Below, one piece after another: positions 42,325 through 51,934 of a stretch of 64,000 nucleotides of DNA. The notes beneath the pieces are model-generated. The model saw only the letters and a program-made list of their open reading frames with translations, was not told the origin of the DNA and searched no databases. Numbering within the stretch: position 1 is the stretch's first letter; every line of letters starts with the position of its first letter. Both the position numbers and the translations under genes were made by a program. Origin of the DNA: Pseudomonas neuropathica (GTDB lineage: Bacteria > Pseudomonadota > Gammaproteobacteria > Pseudomonadales > Pseudomonadaceae); the NCBI RefSeq assembly GCF_015461835.1, contig NZ_JACOPX010000007.1:186001-250000 (forward strand). Reading direction: 5' to 3'.

Positions 42325-42389
42325 TTCGCGAGCAGGCTCGCTCCCACAGGGAAATGCATTCCAAATGTGGGAGCGAGCTTGCTCGCGAA
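42325..42389. repeat. REP/BIME inverted repeat, GAGCGAGCTTGCTCGCGA class
   Basis: TTCGCGAGCAGGCTCGCTCCCACA pairs with TGTGGGAGCGAGCTTGCTCGCGAA across about 17 bases. The same class is at 63046. Confidence 0.85.
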
Positions 42390-42417
42390 TGGGGCGACTC
42401 GATTTCCGATGATGAGC

Positions 42418-43146
42418 TTAGCGGGCAAACCGCCCTGGCCAGCCAATGATGTTCTTCGGTCGGGGTGTTGCATACGTTCGCACTTTCGACGTCGACAAGC
42501 GCAAGCGCACCAGTGATTCCGCAATCGTTACCGCCGCCGTCACGCCATCCACCACCGGCACGCCAGTGCGCCGACGAATCTGCTCATCCAGCCCGGCCAT
42601 GCCGCCGCAACCCAGGCAGATCACCTCGGCTTTGTCCTGCGTCACCGCCAGTTCTGCCTGATGCACGATGGCTTCCAAGGCTCGCTGTGGCTCGTGTTCC
42701 AGCTCCAGAACGGCCAGACCACTGGCCCGTACCGACGCACAACGATCCCACAGGCCGGAGAGTTTCAGCCGATCTTCGATCAGCGGTACGGTGCGATCCA
42801 GCGTGGTCACCACCGAATAGGCGTGGCCGAGAAACATCGCCGTGCTCGCCGCCGCATCGGTGATATCCACCACCGGCACATTGAGCAATTCCTGCAGGCC
42901 TTCGCGGCCATGCTCGCCGTAACCGGCCTGAATCACCGCGTCGAACGGCTGATCGTAGGACATCACCCGATCCATCACCGCGATGGCCGCCAGATAGCTT
43001 TCGAAATTGCCTTCAATCGAGTCGGCACCGAAGTACGGGGTCAAACCGACGATTTCAGTGCCGGGCGAGGCGACAGCCTGCGCCGAGCGGGCAATGGCCT
43101 CGGTGATGGATTCGGTGGTGTTGACGTTGACCACGAGAATACGCAT
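42418..43146 (-). CDS. Aspartate/glutamate-racemase superfamily protein (hydantoin/allantoin racemase type)
   Basis: This 242-residue protein begins MRILVVNVNTTESITEAIA and shows two catalytic Cys candidates in the Asp/Glu racemase fold; only the C-terminal VICLGCGGMAG is clear, while the first half has IQAGYGEHGREGL at the place of the usual first Cys. The N-x-N-T-T start is typical of hydantoin racemases. It lies 55 bases after an NCS1 permease gene on the same strand, so both probably serve import and racemisation of a hydantoin or allantoin. The start at 43146 is chosen over 43272. Confidence 0.75.
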   Translation of the reverse strand: MRILVVNVNTTESITEAIARSAQAVASPGTEIVGLTPYFGADSIEGNFESYLAAIAVMDRVMSYDQPFDAVIQAGYGEHGREGLQELLNVPVVDITDAAASTAMFLGHAYSVVTTLDRTVPLIEDRLKLSGLWDRCASVRASGLAVLELEHEPQRALEAIVHQAELAVTQDKAEVICLGCGGMAGLDEQIRRRTGVPVVDGVTAAVTIAESLVRLRLSTSKVRTYATPRPKNIIGWPGRFAR

Positions 43147-43201
43147 GGGGAAATCCTTATAGCGGGCAGTTCGGCGGCCCGAAGTCCGGGCCGCGAGGGA
43201 A

Positions 43202-44740
43202 TTAATGGCAGACGTTGTCGACAGCGATCGATTCGCCGCTGATGTCGGCGTAGTGCGCTTGGCGTTTGGCAATGATCAGGTAGAGCATTCCGGCGATCCC
43301 GGCGCCGATCAGCCAGGAGAACGGCGAGACGCTGTGGAAACCCGGCACGAGCGCCAGGACGATGGCGATCAGTGCCGCAGGAATAAACGCCGCCACCGCA
43401 CGTAAATTCACCCCACGGCTGTAGTAATAAGCGCCGTCGGGATCTTCGCTGTAGAGCTGCGGGACGTTGATCCGGCCTTTGCGGATCAGCCAATAGTCGA
43501 CCATGATCACCCCGTACAGCGGGCCGAGCAGGGCGCCGAGGCCAGACAGGAAGTACACGATCACCAGCGGGCTGTTGTAGAGATTCCACGGCAGGATCAA
43601 CACGGCGATGGTCGCGCTGATCAGTCCGGCGCGGCGGAAGGTCAGGTACTTCGGCGCCAGGTTGCTCAACACGAAGGCCGGGGCGACGAAGTTGGCCATG
43701 ATGTTCACCGCGACGGTAACGATCAGGAATGCCAGGCAACCGAGCACCAGGAAAAAGGTGTTGGGAATCGAAGCGATGATCTCGGTCGGGCTTTCAATGA
43801 TCCGGCCATTGATCTGGAATTGCGCACCGCACAGCAGCACGGTGATCGCCGCGAACACCAGAATATTCACCGGCAAGCCCCAGAAGTTTCCGACCTTGAT
43901 GGTCTTGCGGCACGGTGATGAGCGGGCGAAGTCGCAGAAATTGAGAATCAACGTGCCGTAGATCGCCAGCCACAGTGCGCCGCCGGCAAAGATGTTGCGC
44001 CACATCTCGCCACCGGTCAGCGGTTCGCGGATCGACCAGGCAATGGTCGCGTTGGCCTGGAAGTACATCCACGCGGCGAGGGCGGCAACGGTCAGCAGAA
44101 TCACTGGCCCGGCAAACGCTTCGTAACGGCGGACCATTTCCATGCCGTAGGCGAGGATCGCCAGTTGTACGAACCAGATCGCCACGAAGCACACCCAACC
44201 CAGCGACGACAGACCAAGAATCGAGTCGTGGTCGTATTCAGCGAATCCGGGATGGATTGCAGTGAGCAATACGCGAAACACCACTGACGCCAGGTACGTC
44301 TGAATGCCGAACCAGGCGATGGCGATAACCGCGCGGATCAGTGCAGGAATTTGCGCGCCATGGATGCCGAAACTGATCCGGCTGATCACCGGAAACGGTA
44401 CCCCGGTTTTCTGCCCCATGTAACCGGACAGGTTCATGAAGACATACACCAGCGCCGCGCCGATCCCCAGCGACAGCAGAATTTGCCAGCCCCCCAGGCC
44501 CAAGGCGTACAGACCGATGGCGAACGAGTAGTTGGCGATGTTGTGCACATCGTTGGTCCACAGGGCAAAGATGCTGTATTTGCCCCAGCGTCGACCTTCG
44601 GCCTTGGTTGGCGCCAGATCGCTGTTGTGCAAACGGGGACTGAGTTGTAACGGCTCGATCAGGCCGTCGTTCGGCAACGGTTGATCGAGAGCAGCGGCGG
44701 GCAGATTCAGCGCGATGTTGTTGGAGAGACTTGTACGCAT
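43202..44740 (-). CDS. NCS1-family nucleobase/hydantoin/allantoin permease
   Basis: This 512-residue protein has about twelve membrane helices. Marks of the NCS1 family are LWTNDVHNIANYSFAIGLYALG at about residues 60-80 and RISFGIHGAQIPALIRAVIAIAWFGIQTYL around 130-160. It moves a purine, pyrimidine, hydantoin or allantoin with Na+ or H+. CAGGAGCCTGCCGGA fixes the ATG at 44740. With the racemase gene downstream it forms a transport-racemase unit, and a GntR-type palindrome lies about 170 bases upstream. Confidence 0.85.
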   Translation of the reverse strand: MRTSLSNNIALNLPAAALDQPLPNDGLIEPLQLSPRLHNSDLAPTKAEGRRWGKYSIFALWTNDVHNIANYSFAIGLYALGLGGWQILLSLGIGAALVYVFMNLSGYMGQKTGVPFPVISRISFGIHGAQIPALIRAVIAIAWFGIQTYLASVVFRVLLTAIHPGFAEYDHDSILGLSSLGWVCFVAIWFVQLAILAYGMEMVRRYEAFAGPVILLTVAALAAWMYFQANATIAWSIREPLTGGEMWRNIFAGGALWLAIYGTLILNFCDFARSSPCRKTIKVGNFWGLPVNILVFAAITVLLCGAQFQINGRIIESPTEIIASIPNTFFLVLGCLAFLIVTVAVNIMANFVAPAFVLSNLAPKYLTFRRAGLISATIAVLILPWNLYNSPLVIVYFLSGLGALLGPLYGVIMVDYWLIRKGRINVPQLYSEDPDGAYYYSRGVNLRAVAAFIPAALIAIVLALVPGFHSVSPFSWLIGAGIAGMLYLIIAKRQAHYADISGESIAVDNVCH

Positions 44741-44907
44741 TCCGGCAGGCTCCTGATGTTCAGGGCCGCGATGACTGTGCATGAGCCGTCAGGCTCGACA
44801 AATCTTCGTCGCGGCAGTGAAAGCATCACTGGTTACGGGGCATCTGCAGCCTGTACGGGATAGGGCGCTTCAGGCTTGCGGATCGAAAGTGATTTTATGT
44901 TTTGCGG

Positions 44908-44921
44908 TTTTGTATACAAAA
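44908..44921. promoter_or_regulatory. GntR-type operator TTTTGTATACAAAA
   Basis: A perfect 14-base palindrome containing TGTATACA, the core of many FadR/VanR/HutC-class GntR sites. It lies about 170 bases upstream of the NCS1 permease ATG, in promoter position. No GntR gene is next to it, so the regulator is elsewhere. Confidence 0.55.
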
Positions 44922-45136
44922 CATGTATGCACCTAAGCCAGATCTGTGCCAGTCGTTGATCTATGCGCAGCCGTGCTCATTTCGAAAAGTTATCGATGAG
45001 CGCTAAGTGTCTGAAAATAATTGGTTAAAAATTGACCGATTGAACAGGTATTTATTTTTGGCGGGGGATTTTGATAGCGGGCGGAGGCGAGGCGTTTTTG
45101 GCAGGGATGTAACTTTTCAGGGCGCGGAAACAAAAA

Positions 45137-45179
45137 AGTGCACACATAAATGGCACCGATGGTGACATTCGTGTGTACA
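45137..45179. repeat. Imperfect inverted repeat near cysH
   Basis: GTGCACACATAAATG and CATTCGTGTGTACAC match in 12 of 15 paired positions across a 13-base centre. It may be an operator or a structured RNA end. Confidence 0.4.
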
Positions 45180-45190
45180 CATTTTTTCAA

Positions 45191-45270
45191 GATCAAAAGA
45201 TCGCAGCCTGCGGCAGCTCCTACACGGGAATGCGCTCACCTGTAGGAGCTGCCGCAGGCTGCGATCTTTT
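45191..45270. repeat. REP/BIME inverted repeat, GAGCTGC class
   Basis: GATCAAAAGATCGCAGCCTGCGGCAGCTCCTACA and its inverted copy flank a 20-base centre. The end overlaps the cysH stop region. Confidence 0.85.
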
Positions 45271-46009
45271 AGCTGTTGGACTTACTGATGATATTCCCGG
45301 CATGCAACCCGCACTCTTTCTGCGTCGCCTCTTCCCACCACCAACGGCCTTCGCGCTCGTGCTGATTCGGCAGGACAGGGCGGGTGCATGGTTCGCAGCC
45401 GATGCTGATAAAGCCGCGCTCATGCAGGCTGTTGTACGGCAGCTCCAGCATGCGGATGTAACCCCAGATCTCTTCGCTGGTCATCTGCGCCAACGGGTTG
45501 AACTTGTACAGGGTGCGCTCGGGAGTGGAGAACGCGGTATCGATTTCCATCACCGCCACAGCGCTCCGGGTACCCGGGCTCTGGTCGCGGCGCTGGCCGG
45601 TGGCCCAGGCTTTGACGGTGGACAATTTTCGGCGCAGCGGCTCGATCTTGCGGATACCGCAGCATTCGCCGTGGCCGTCCTTGTAGAAACTGAACAGGCC
45701 TTTTTCCTTCACGAACGGTTCGAGTTTCGTGTAATCCGGCGACACCAGTTCGATGTCGATCTTGTAGTGCTCGCGCACCTGATCGATGAAGCGGTAGGTC
45801 TCCGGGTGCAGACGGCCGGTGTCGAGGCTGAACACCTTGACGTTCTTGTTGAGCTTCCAGGCCATGTCCACCAGCACCACATCCTCGGCGCCGCTGAAAG
45901 ATATCCACAAGTCATCGCCGAACTCGGCGAACGCGAGTTTGAGGATGTCTTGCGCGGATTTGTTGGCATAGGTCGTGGCGAGTTCCACGACGTCGAACGT
46001 TGCACTCAT
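45269..46009 (-). CDS. cysH: Adenosine 5'-phosphosulfate reductase CysH ([4Fe-4S] type)
   Basis: This 246-residue enzyme reduces activated sulfate to sulfite with thioredoxin. The cluster ligands C116-C117 (GECCGIR) and C205/C208 (CEPCTR) are present, and the catalytic Cys lies at about 233 in QKECGLH. The CC...CxxC pattern marks the APS-using, iron-sulfur form rather than the PAPS form of enterobacteria. AGGAAG lies about 12-17 bases before the ATG. The stop codon sits at the edge of a REP hairpin. It appears to be a single-gene unit of sulfate assimilation. Confidence 0.93.
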   Translation of the reverse strand: MSATFDVVELATTYANKSAQDILKLAFAEFGDDLWISFSGAEDVVLVDMAWKLNKNVKVFSLDTGRLHPETYRFIDQVREHYKIDIELVSPDYTKLEPFVKEKGLFSFYKDGHGECCGIRKIEPLRRKLSTVKAWATGQRRDQSPGTRSAVAVMEIDTAFSTPERTLYKFNPLAQMTSEEIWGYIRMLELPYNSLHERGFISIGCEPCTRPVLPNQHEREGRWWWEEATQKECGLHAGNIISKSNS

Positions 46010-46174
46010 CAGGGCGGCTTCCTACAGGTCGGTGGCGCTGGGCGCTCTATATGGCGCTGATGGTAACAAAAAGCTGCACGGCTCGGGGGCGTGCTGTGCG
46101 TTGCGCGTCTGCATGTGAGTCGCTAGAGTTCGGCCTCGCTCGACTCAAATAATCAATACAAACGGGAGTGTCTT

Positions 46175-46792
46175 GTGGAAATTGCTTGCCTGGATCTTGA
46201 AGGGGTACTGGTGCCGGAAATCTGGATCGCCTTCGCTGAAAAAACCGGAATCGAATCCCTCAAGGCCACCACCCGGGACATTCCCGATTACGACGTGCTG
46301 ATGAAGCAGCGCCTGCGCATCCTTGATGAGCACGGTTTGAAGCTGTCGGACATTCAGGAAGTGATCGCCACACTGAAGCCGCTGGACGGCGCGGTGGAGT
46401 TCGTCAACTGGCTGCGTGAACGCTTTCAGGTGGTGATTCTGTCGGATACGTTTTACGAGTTCTCGCAGCCGCTGATGCGGCAGCTGGGCTTTCCGACCTT
46501 GCTTTGCCATCGCCTGATTACTGACGAAACCGGGCGGGTGACGAGTTATCAGTTGCGTCAGAAAGATCCGAAGCGCCAGTCGGTACTGGCGTTCAAGAGC
46601 CTGTATTACCGGGTGATTGCGGCGGGGGATTCGTATAACGACACGACGATGCTGGGCGAGGCGGACGCCGGGATTCTGTTTCATGCGCCGGAGAATGTGA
46701 TTCGTGAGTTCCCGCAGTTTCCTGCGGTGCATACCTTTGCCGAGTTGAAGCAGGAATTCCTTAAGGCTTCTAACAGAGATTTGAGTTTGTAG
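46175..46792 (+). CDS. thrH: ThrH: phosphoserine phosphatase / homoserine phosphotransferase
   Basis: This 205-residue HAD protein begins with GTG at 46175 (GGGAGTG upstream). The sequence MEIACLDLEGVLVPEIWIA... closely matches the Pseudomonas ThrH I remember, which dephosphorylates phosphoserine and can transfer the phosphate to homoserine. D7 is the nucleophile; motif I is DLEG rather than DxDG. Further motifs are ILSDTFYE and AAGDSYNDTTML. A divergent cysH lies upstream. Confidence 0.93.
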   Translation: MEIACLDLEGVLVPEIWIAFAEKTGIESLKATTRDIPDYDVLMKQRLRILDEHGLKLSDIQEVIATLKPLDGAVEFVNWLRERFQVVILSDTFYEFSQPLMRQLGFPTLLCHRLITDETGRVTSYQLRQKDPKRQSVLAFKSLYYRVIAAGDSYNDTTMLGEADAGILFHAPENVIREFPQFPAVHTFAELKQEFLKASNRDLSL

Positions 46793-46808
46793 TCGTCTGA
46801 AAAGACGC

Positions 46809-46874
46809 CATCGCGAGCAGGCTCACTCCTACAAGGGAACGTATTCCAAATGTAGGAGTGAGCCTGCTCGCGAT
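46809..46874. repeat. REP/BIME inverted repeat, GTGAGCCTGCTCGCGA class
   Basis: ATCGCGAGCAGGCTCACTCCTACA pairs with TGTAGGAGTGAGCCTGCTCGCGAT across 18 bases, between the convergent thrH and pabB genes. Confidence 0.85.
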
Positions 46875-46879
46875 AGCTT

Positions 46880-48223
46880 TTAAAGGTTCTGCAGGGTTTC
46901 GAGCAGAACCTTCACTTTGGTAATCGACTCCTGATATTCAGCCTGCCAATCCGAATCGGCCACAATTCCGCCACCGCCCCAGCAGCACACCTGCCCATCC
47001 TTGACCAACAGACTGCGAATCGCGATGGAACTGTCCATCTCGCCGCGCACGTCCAGATACAGCAACGACCCGCAATACAAGCCGCGTCGCGTCGGCTCCA
47101 GTTCATCAATGATTTGCATCGCGCGAATCTTCGGCGCGCCGGTAATCGAGCCACCGGGGAAACTGCCGGCAATCAAATCCAGCGCGTCACGATCATCCGC
47201 CAGTTCGCCGGTGACGCTACTGACCAAGTGATGCACGTTCGGGTAGCTTTCCAGACTGAACAGCTCCGGCACTCGCACCGAACCGATGCGGCAGGTGCGC
47301 CCGAGGTCGTTGCGCAGCAGGTCGACGATCATCAGGTTTTCTGCACGATCCTTGGGGCTGGCCAGCAGTTCGGCGGCGTTCGCGGCATCTTCAGTCGGGG
47401 TCATGCCACGCGGACGGGTGCCTTTGATCGGCCGGGTTTCCACCTGACGGTCGCTGACTTTGATGAAGCGCTCTGGCGACAGACTCAAAACGGCACCGCC
47501 ATCAGGCAGGCTCTGGAAACCGGAGAACGGCGTCGGGCAGGCTTCGCGCAATGCGCAATAAGCCAGCCACGGATCGCCTTGGCATGAAGCGCGAAAGCGC
47601 TGAGCGAAGTTGACCTGATAGCAGTCGCCTGCCTGAATGTAATGCTGGATGCGCTCGAAGGCCTGACGATAATTGTCGGCCGAGAGGTCTGCGGTCATTG
47701 ACTGGTTCAGTTTGAACGGCGCCATCGACTCGACAAGCGGCTGGCTGAACAGCGCGATCAGCCGCTGTTTCTCGCTATCGATCACGGATGGATGAAACAC
47801 CAGTTGGCTGCTGGACGTCTGGTGATCGCTGATCAGCGCCCAGTCGTACAGGCCAAAGCGGGCATCCGGCAATTGCAGATCATCCAGCGCCTGGCTCGGC
47901 AGGTTTTCCAGATGCCGACCGAAATCGTAGCTCAGGTAGCCGATCAAACCGCCAGCGAATGGCAGATCGAAACCCTTTGGCAAATCAGCCGTGCCCAGAC
48001 GGGTCAGATTATCCCGCAGGCGTTGAAGGAATACGCCGCCGCTTTCGTCGGGCAACACCGCCAGATGTTCCAGCGGCCAGGCGCTGAGCAGGTCATAACG
48101 ACCACGGTCGGCACTCGGCCGGCCACTGTCGAGCAGCACGGCGCCGGGCGCGTTGCGGATGGCCGCGAAGTAGTCGGCGGGATTGGCACGGTAGGGCAGC
48201 GGGTGTACGGAACAGGTCAACAT
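46880..48223 (-). CDS. pabB: Aminodeoxychorismate synthase component I PabB
   Basis: This 447-residue chorismate-binding enzyme makes 4-amino-4-deoxychorismate for folate synthesis with the PabA glutaminase. It has an N-terminal domain that begins [21 protein letters not shown]. The chorismate-binding C-terminal half shows [32 protein letters not shown] and [18 protein letters not shown]. The ATG at 48223 is the conserved start; the frame remains open upstream to 48427 through repeat DNA and should not be used. Confidence 0.9.
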   Translation of the reverse strand: MLTCSVHPLPYRANPADYFAAIRNAPGAVLLDSGRPSADRGRYDLLSAWPLEHLAVLPDESGGVFLQRLRDNLTRLGTADLPKGFDLPFAGGLIGYLSYDFGRHLENLPSQALDDLQLPDARFGLYDWALISDHQTSSSQLVFHPSVIDSEKQRLIALFSQPLVESMAPFKLNQSMTADLSADNYRQAFERIQHYIQAGDCYQVNFAQRFRASCQGDPWLAYCALREACPTPFSGFQSLPDGGAVLSLSPERFIKVSDRQVETRPIKGTRPRGMTPTEDAANAAELLASPKDRAENLMIVDLLRNDLGRTCRIGSVRVPELFSLESYPNVHHLVSSVTGELADDRDALDLIAGSFPGGSITGAPKIRAMQIIDELEPTRRGLYCGSLLYLDVRGEMDSSIAIRSLLVKDGQVCCWGGGGIVADSDWQAEYQESITKVKVLLETLQNL

Positions 48224-48300
48224 GGGCGGGGCAGATCGGCCGTGGAGGCGGGGTGGGGATTGTAGTCCTCTCCGATGCCAGATCAAAGTCAAAAGCCACC

Positions 48301-48347
48301 CCCCCCTCACCCCAACCCTCTCCCCCAAGGGGGCGAGGGGAAAGGGA
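48301..48347. repeat. C-rich/G-rich intergenic palindrome
   Basis: CCCCCCTCACCCCAACCCTC and TCCCCCAAGGGGGCGAGGGGAAAGGG form an imperfect hairpin, a repeat class common between Pseudomonas genes. Confidence 0.6.
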
Positions 48348-48391
48348 GCAGATTGGGGGCTTTTCAAAACTTGGGTTCGGCTTGATATGAG

Positions 48392-48496
48392 TGATCGTTC
48401 CCACGCTCTGCGTGGTAACGCCGCCATGGACGCTCTGCGTCCACTGTGACGCGGAGCGTCACGGGATGCATTCCCACGCAGAGCGTGGGAACGATC
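48392..48496. repeat. Long inverted repeat GATCGTTCCCACGCTCTGCGTGG
   Basis: GATCGTTCCCACGCTCTGCGTGG and its complement CCCACGCAGAGCGTGGGAACGATC bracket an inner hairpin (GGACGCTCTGCGTCC / GACGCGGAGCGTC). This is a different repeat class from the other REPs. Confidence 0.75.
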
Positions 48497-48516
48497 ATTG
48501 AGGGGCTCTTCTGCTT

Positions 48517-49503
48517 TTAGCCTTCCACAGCAGGAATATGCCCAAACATTTCCTGAGTAAACGCAACGCGCTCTTCAACCGTCTCCGTCACCCCACGCGC
48601 CTTCAGCTCTTCCAGGCGCGCCTCGACGGCATGGGTACGCAACGTCAGCCCACAATCATTGGCAATCTGAATATTCAGCCCAGGCCGCGCATTCAGCTCG
48701 AGAATCAGTGGGCCTTTCTCTTGATCAAGCACCATATCAACACCGATATAGCCCAACCCGCACAGCTCATAACAGCCAGCGGCGAGTTTCATGAAACCGT
48801 CCCAGTAGGGCAGTTGCACGCCGTCCACCGCGTTGGTGGTGTCGGGGTGTTTGGTAATGATGTTGTTCAGCCAGGTGCCGCGCAGCGTCAGACCCGTGGC
48901 CAGGTCAACACCGACACCGATGGCGCCTTGGTGCAGGTTGGCCTTGCCGCCGGACTGCCGGGTCGGCAAGCGCAGCATGGCCATCACCGGGTAGCCCATC
49001 AGCACGATGATGCGGATGTCCGGCACGCCTTCGTAGCTGATGCTCTTGAAGATCTGATCCGGGGTCACGCGGTATTCGATCAGCGCCCGATCACGGTGGC
49101 CGCCGAGCGAATACAGGCCAGTGAGGATGCTCGAGATGTGATGCTCCAGCTCTTCATGAGCGAGGATCTTGCCTGACACCGTGCGATAGCGGCCCTCGAA
49201 GCGGTCGGCAATCACGATGATGCCGTCACCGCCAGCGCCTTGGGCCGGTTTGATCACGAAGTCGTTGCGCCCACCGATGATCTCGTCGAGCTTGTCGATT
49301 TCCTTCTCGGTGGAGATCACGCCGTACAGCTCCGGCACGTGAATGCCGGCCTCGATGGCGCGCTCCTTGGTGATGATCTTGTCATCGACGATCGGGTACA
49401 GGCTGCGCTTGTTGTACTTGAGCACGTAGTCGGCGTTACGCCGATTGATGCCCATGATGCCCCGCGCCTCGAGGGCCTTCCAGGTCTTCCAGAAACCGAA
49501 CAT
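48517..49503 (-). CDS. RimK-like alpha-L-glutamate ligase-related ATP-grasp protein
   Basis: This 328-residue ATP-grasp protein shows [17 protein letters not shown] (P-loop-like, about residues 80-97), [19 protein letters not shown] and [29 protein letters not shown] with the metal-binding E/N pair. The fold forms amide bonds to glutamate or a similar acid. Its start overlaps the inactive transglutaminase stop by one base (TGATG), so it is the last gene of a three-gene operon with that gene and a retropepsin-like protease. The substrate is unknown. Confidence 0.85.
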   Translation of the reverse strand: MFGFWKTWKALEARGIMGINRRNADYVLKYNKRSLYPIVDDKIITKERAIEAGIHVPELYGVISTEKEIDKLDEIIGGRNDFVIKPAQGAGGDGIIVIADRFEGRYRTVSGKILAHEELEHHISSILTGLYSLGGHRDRALIEYRVTPDQIFKSISYEGVPDIRIIVLMGYPVMAMLRLPTRQSGGKANLHQGAIGVGVDLATGLTLRGTWLNNIITKHPDTTNAVDGVQLPYWDGFMKLAAGCYELCGLGYIGVDMVLDQEKGPLILELNARPGLNIQIANDCGLTLRTHAVEARLEELKARGVTETVEERVAFTQEMFGHIPAVEG

Positions 49504-51038
49504 CAGGCGTCAGCCTTCTTCAGGAAAGCCTTGAAACGCACCAGCTCAGTCAGGCGGTAGCCGCGATAACGACCCATCGCCAGCATGAAACCGACCAGAA
49601 TCAGCAGGATCGCCGGGAAGGTGAACACGAAGTAGACCAGCTCTGGCACGGTCATGATCAGGTGCGCGAGTGACGCCGCGAACAGTGTGCCGATCGCGAC
49701 TTTCATCGCATGGCTGGCGCCGCGTTCTTCCCAGGTGATCGACAGACGTTCGATGGTCATGGTCAGAATCACCATCGGGAACAGCGCCACCGATAGCCCG
49801 CGTTCCAGGCCGAGCTTATGGCTGAACAGGCTGATCGCTGCAATCAGCACCACGACAAAGGTCAATACCACCGAGAGTCGCGGCAGCATTTGCAGCTTCA
49901 GGTGTTCCAGATACGAACGTAACGACAGGCCCAGCGCCGTGATCACGGTAAACAGCAGAATGCCGAAGCCCAGTTGCGTTTCGCGGAAGGCGAGGGCGAT
50001 CAGCACCGGGGTGAACGTGCCGAGTGTCTGCAGGCCGATCAGGTTGCGCAGAATCAGGATCACCAGCACGCCGATCGGGATCATCACCATGATCATGAAC
50101 GTCTGCTGAGTTTGCAGCGGCAGGCCGTACAGCGAGTATTCGAGGAAGTTGGCGTCGGTGTTTTCGTCGGTCAGCTTGGCCAGACGAATCGCGTTCATCT
50201 CGCTGTTGTTCAGGCTGAAGGTCACGTTGGCTTTCTTGCCGCCGTCGACGGTGATCAGGTTTTCATCGCCGGTCCACCACAGCAGGCGGTCGGTCGGCAG
50301 GCCTTGTTCGCCGGTTTCCGGGTTGAAGTACAGCCAGTCGTTGCCATTGAAGCTGCGCAGCCACAGTTCAGGGGTTTGCGGCTGGTCGGCGACGAGGCGG
50401 ATGGTGTGGACTTTTTCCACCGGGACGTGGGCGATGGACAATAGCAGTTCAACGATTTTGGCTTTGTGCGCAGTCGACGGATCGCCGGCCAGCAGCAGTT
50501 TCACGTTGTCGTCGTTGACGTTGTTGACGCGTTTGATCGCCTCGCCAATAAAAGTTTCGACGTCGGCGGAATGCTGGCGGATCGGCGCGAGCAGGGCTTC
50601 GGCGGCGATTTTCTCAGGACCTTCGATGGCGATGCTGTCGCGGAAGGTCGGGCCTTTGATCTTGGATTTTTCGGCGGTGTAACGCTTGGTCAGCACCAGA
50701 CGGTAATACAGCGTCTGGTTGCCTTTGGCGCGACGGGCCGACCAGGTGACCTTGCGGTTGCCGTCGACGCGGTTCACGGCGACGCCGTAGTTATTGGAGA
50801 TAAAACTCTCGTTGAGGCTGACGTAATCGCGGCTCAACGGTGGCACGAACATCTGGATCTTCACCGGATCCTTGGTGCTGGCGACGAACTCGACCTTGGC
50901 GTCGATGTTCCACAAGTCGTCGGTGGCGTCTTCGGTCACCGGGATGCCGAGCACGAAAATCTGATAGGCCGTAACCGAAACGCCCAGGAGCACCAGAATG
51001 GTGATCAGGATTTTCAGGTGGAAGGTTAGAGAACGCAT
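49503..51038 (-). CDS. Inactive transglutaminase fused to a seven-helix membrane domain
   Basis: This 511-residue protein has an N-terminal membrane anchor (LKILITILVLLGVSVTAYQIFVLG) and a periplasmic domain (about 30-310) containing a transglutaminase-like fold (FIGEAIKRVNNVNDDNVKLL, LLLSIAHVPVEKVHTIRLV). About seven C-terminal helices follow from residue 315 on (MIMVMIPIGVLVILILRNLIG...). The usual Cys of the transglutaminase triad is not at the expected position, so it is probably a sensor or binding module. It is central to the three-gene operon. Confidence 0.85.
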   Translation of the reverse strand: MRSLTFHLKILITILVLLGVSVTAYQIFVLGIPVTEDATDDLWNIDAKVEFVASTKDPVKIQMFVPPLSRDYVSLNESFISNNYGVAVNRVDGNRKVTWSARRAKGNQTLYYRLVLTKRYTAEKSKIKGPTFRDSIAIEGPEKIAAEALLAPIRQHSADVETFIGEAIKRVNNVNDDNVKLLLAGDPSTAHKAKIVELLLSIAHVPVEKVHTIRLVADQPQTPELWLRSFNGNDWLYFNPETGEQGLPTDRLLWWTGDENLITVDGGKKANVTFSLNNSEMNAIRLAKLTDENTDANFLEYSLYGLPLQTQQTFMIMVMIPIGVLVILILRNLIGLQTLGTFTPVLIALAFRETQLGFGILLFTVITALGLSLRSYLEHLKLQMLPRLSVVLTFVVVLIAAISLFSHKLGLERGLSVALFPMVILTMTIERLSITWEERGASHAMKVAIGTLFAASLAHLIMTVPELVYFVFTFPAILLILVGFMLAMGRYRGYRLTELVRFKAFLKKADA

Positions 51039-51043
51039 GGAAA

Positions 51044-51580
51044 TTACTCGGCGGTATGAGCGGCGATGGTGCAGGCGGGTTTGCCGGCAGCGTATTTAAG
51101 GCTTGGATCGACCAGCGCATCAAAGCGTTTCAGCGCTTCGGAGCCAATCAAAAGCGGGTATTGGAACGCACTTCGGTCGGTCAGGTTCACTTCGATGCTG
51201 CGCATCGCCGTGCCCATGCAGATATCCAGCTCGATCACCGGACGGGCGGTGTACTTCTTGCCTTCCTCCGGGTCGTAATCGCCGGCGCGGCGCTTGATCT
51301 TGCTGACCCGCGCCAGCGGCCGTTCGATCGGGTGCGAATGCGCGGCGTCGATGGCCAGGTAGAAACGTACCCAGGACTCACCGTTGCGTTTAAAGCGTTT
51401 GATGTCGCGGGCACTCAGCGATGCGGTTTTCGCACCGGTGTCGAGTTTGGCCGCAACTTCCAGGTTGATGCCGTCAAGCGAAGCGTATTCGTTGAGGCCG
51501 TACACGGTTTTTTCCCCCGCGGCGGCGAGGCCGGGCAGGCAAAACAGGGCAAAGAATGTGGGGAAGGGCTTGAGTCTCAT
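51044..51580 (-). CDS. Exported retropepsin-like aspartic protease (RimB-like)
   Basis: This 178-residue protein has a signal peptide (MRLKPFPTFFALFCLPGLAAA) and a single aspartic-protease half with catalytic D47-T-G (KLDTGAKTASLSA). The remainder (IKRFKRNGESWVRFYLAI, EGKKYTARPVIELDICMG, RSAFQYPLLIGSEAL) is typical of the family often labelled ATP-dependent zinc protease. It should dimerise in the periplasm. It lies 5 bases before the membrane transglutaminase gene. The start at 51580 gives the signal peptide; an in-frame ATG at 51712 is discarded. Confidence 0.82.
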   Translation of the reverse strand: MRLKPFPTFFALFCLPGLAAAGEKTVYGLNEYASLDGINLEVAAKLDTGAKTASLSARDIKRFKRNGESWVRFYLAIDAAHSHPIERPLARVSKIKRRAGDYDPEEGKKYTARPVIELDICMGTAMRSIEVNLTDRSAFQYPLLIGSEALKRFDALVDPSLKYAAGKPACTIAAHTAE

Positions 51581-51752
51581 AAATCCTGGTGCGCAGCGTT
51601 CCGTTTTCGGTTCAGGTCCTTGGCAAAACTTGCGCAAGGCCCTTCGTGTGCCTGGCAGCTTTTTATGACAAGCCGTACAAATGGCCAGCAAATGCGGGCG
51701 GCATTCTAGCACGGTGGGTTTATGGCGCCAGCGCTTGGGCGGGTCTATAAAA

Positions 51753-51834
51753 GATCAAAAGATCGCAGCCTTCGGCAGCTCCTACATTGGATTTGCGTGC
51801 GCCCTGTAGGAGCTGCCGAAGGCTGCGATCTTTT
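51753..51834. repeat. REP/BIME inverted repeat, GAGCTGC class
   Basis: GATCAAAAGATCGCAGCCTTCGGCAGCTCCTACA and CTGTAGGAGCTGCCGAAGGCTGCGATCTTTT flank a 20-base centre, 15 bases before the prp operator. Confidence 0.85.
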
Positions 51835-51848
51835 AAGGTTATTAGACG

Positions 51849-51860
51849 ATTGTCGACAAT
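51849..51860. promoter_or_regulatory. GntR operator ATTGTCGACAAT, site 1
   Basis: A perfect 12-base palindrome 75 bases before the GntR ATG. A second copy of the core TGTCGACAAT is at 51924-51933. The repeated palindrome ahead of a GntR gene suggests autoregulation and control of the prp operon. Confidence 0.65.
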
Positions 51861-51923
51861 GTCTATTTATCCTTTGACTGATGCGGGCGAATTGGCTAGT
51901 TTTTGCCGCATTGGATTTAAAGG

Positions 51924-51933
51924 TGTCGACAAT
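51924..51933. promoter_or_regulatory. GntR operator TGTCGACAAT, site 2
   Basis: It lies directly against the GntR start codon and overlaps the ribosome-binding region, so binding would block translation start or transcription elongation. Confidence 0.55.
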
Positions 51934-51934
51934 C

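Larger units (their letters stand above)
44741..45268. other. Intergenic region with GntR-like palindrome and inverted repeats
   Basis: About 530 bases include the palindrome at 44908-44921, a second imperfect inverted repeat at 45137-45179, and a REP hairpin at 45191-45270. I see no gene. The region between 44980 and 45120 is AT-rich with no motif I can name. Confidence 0.5.
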
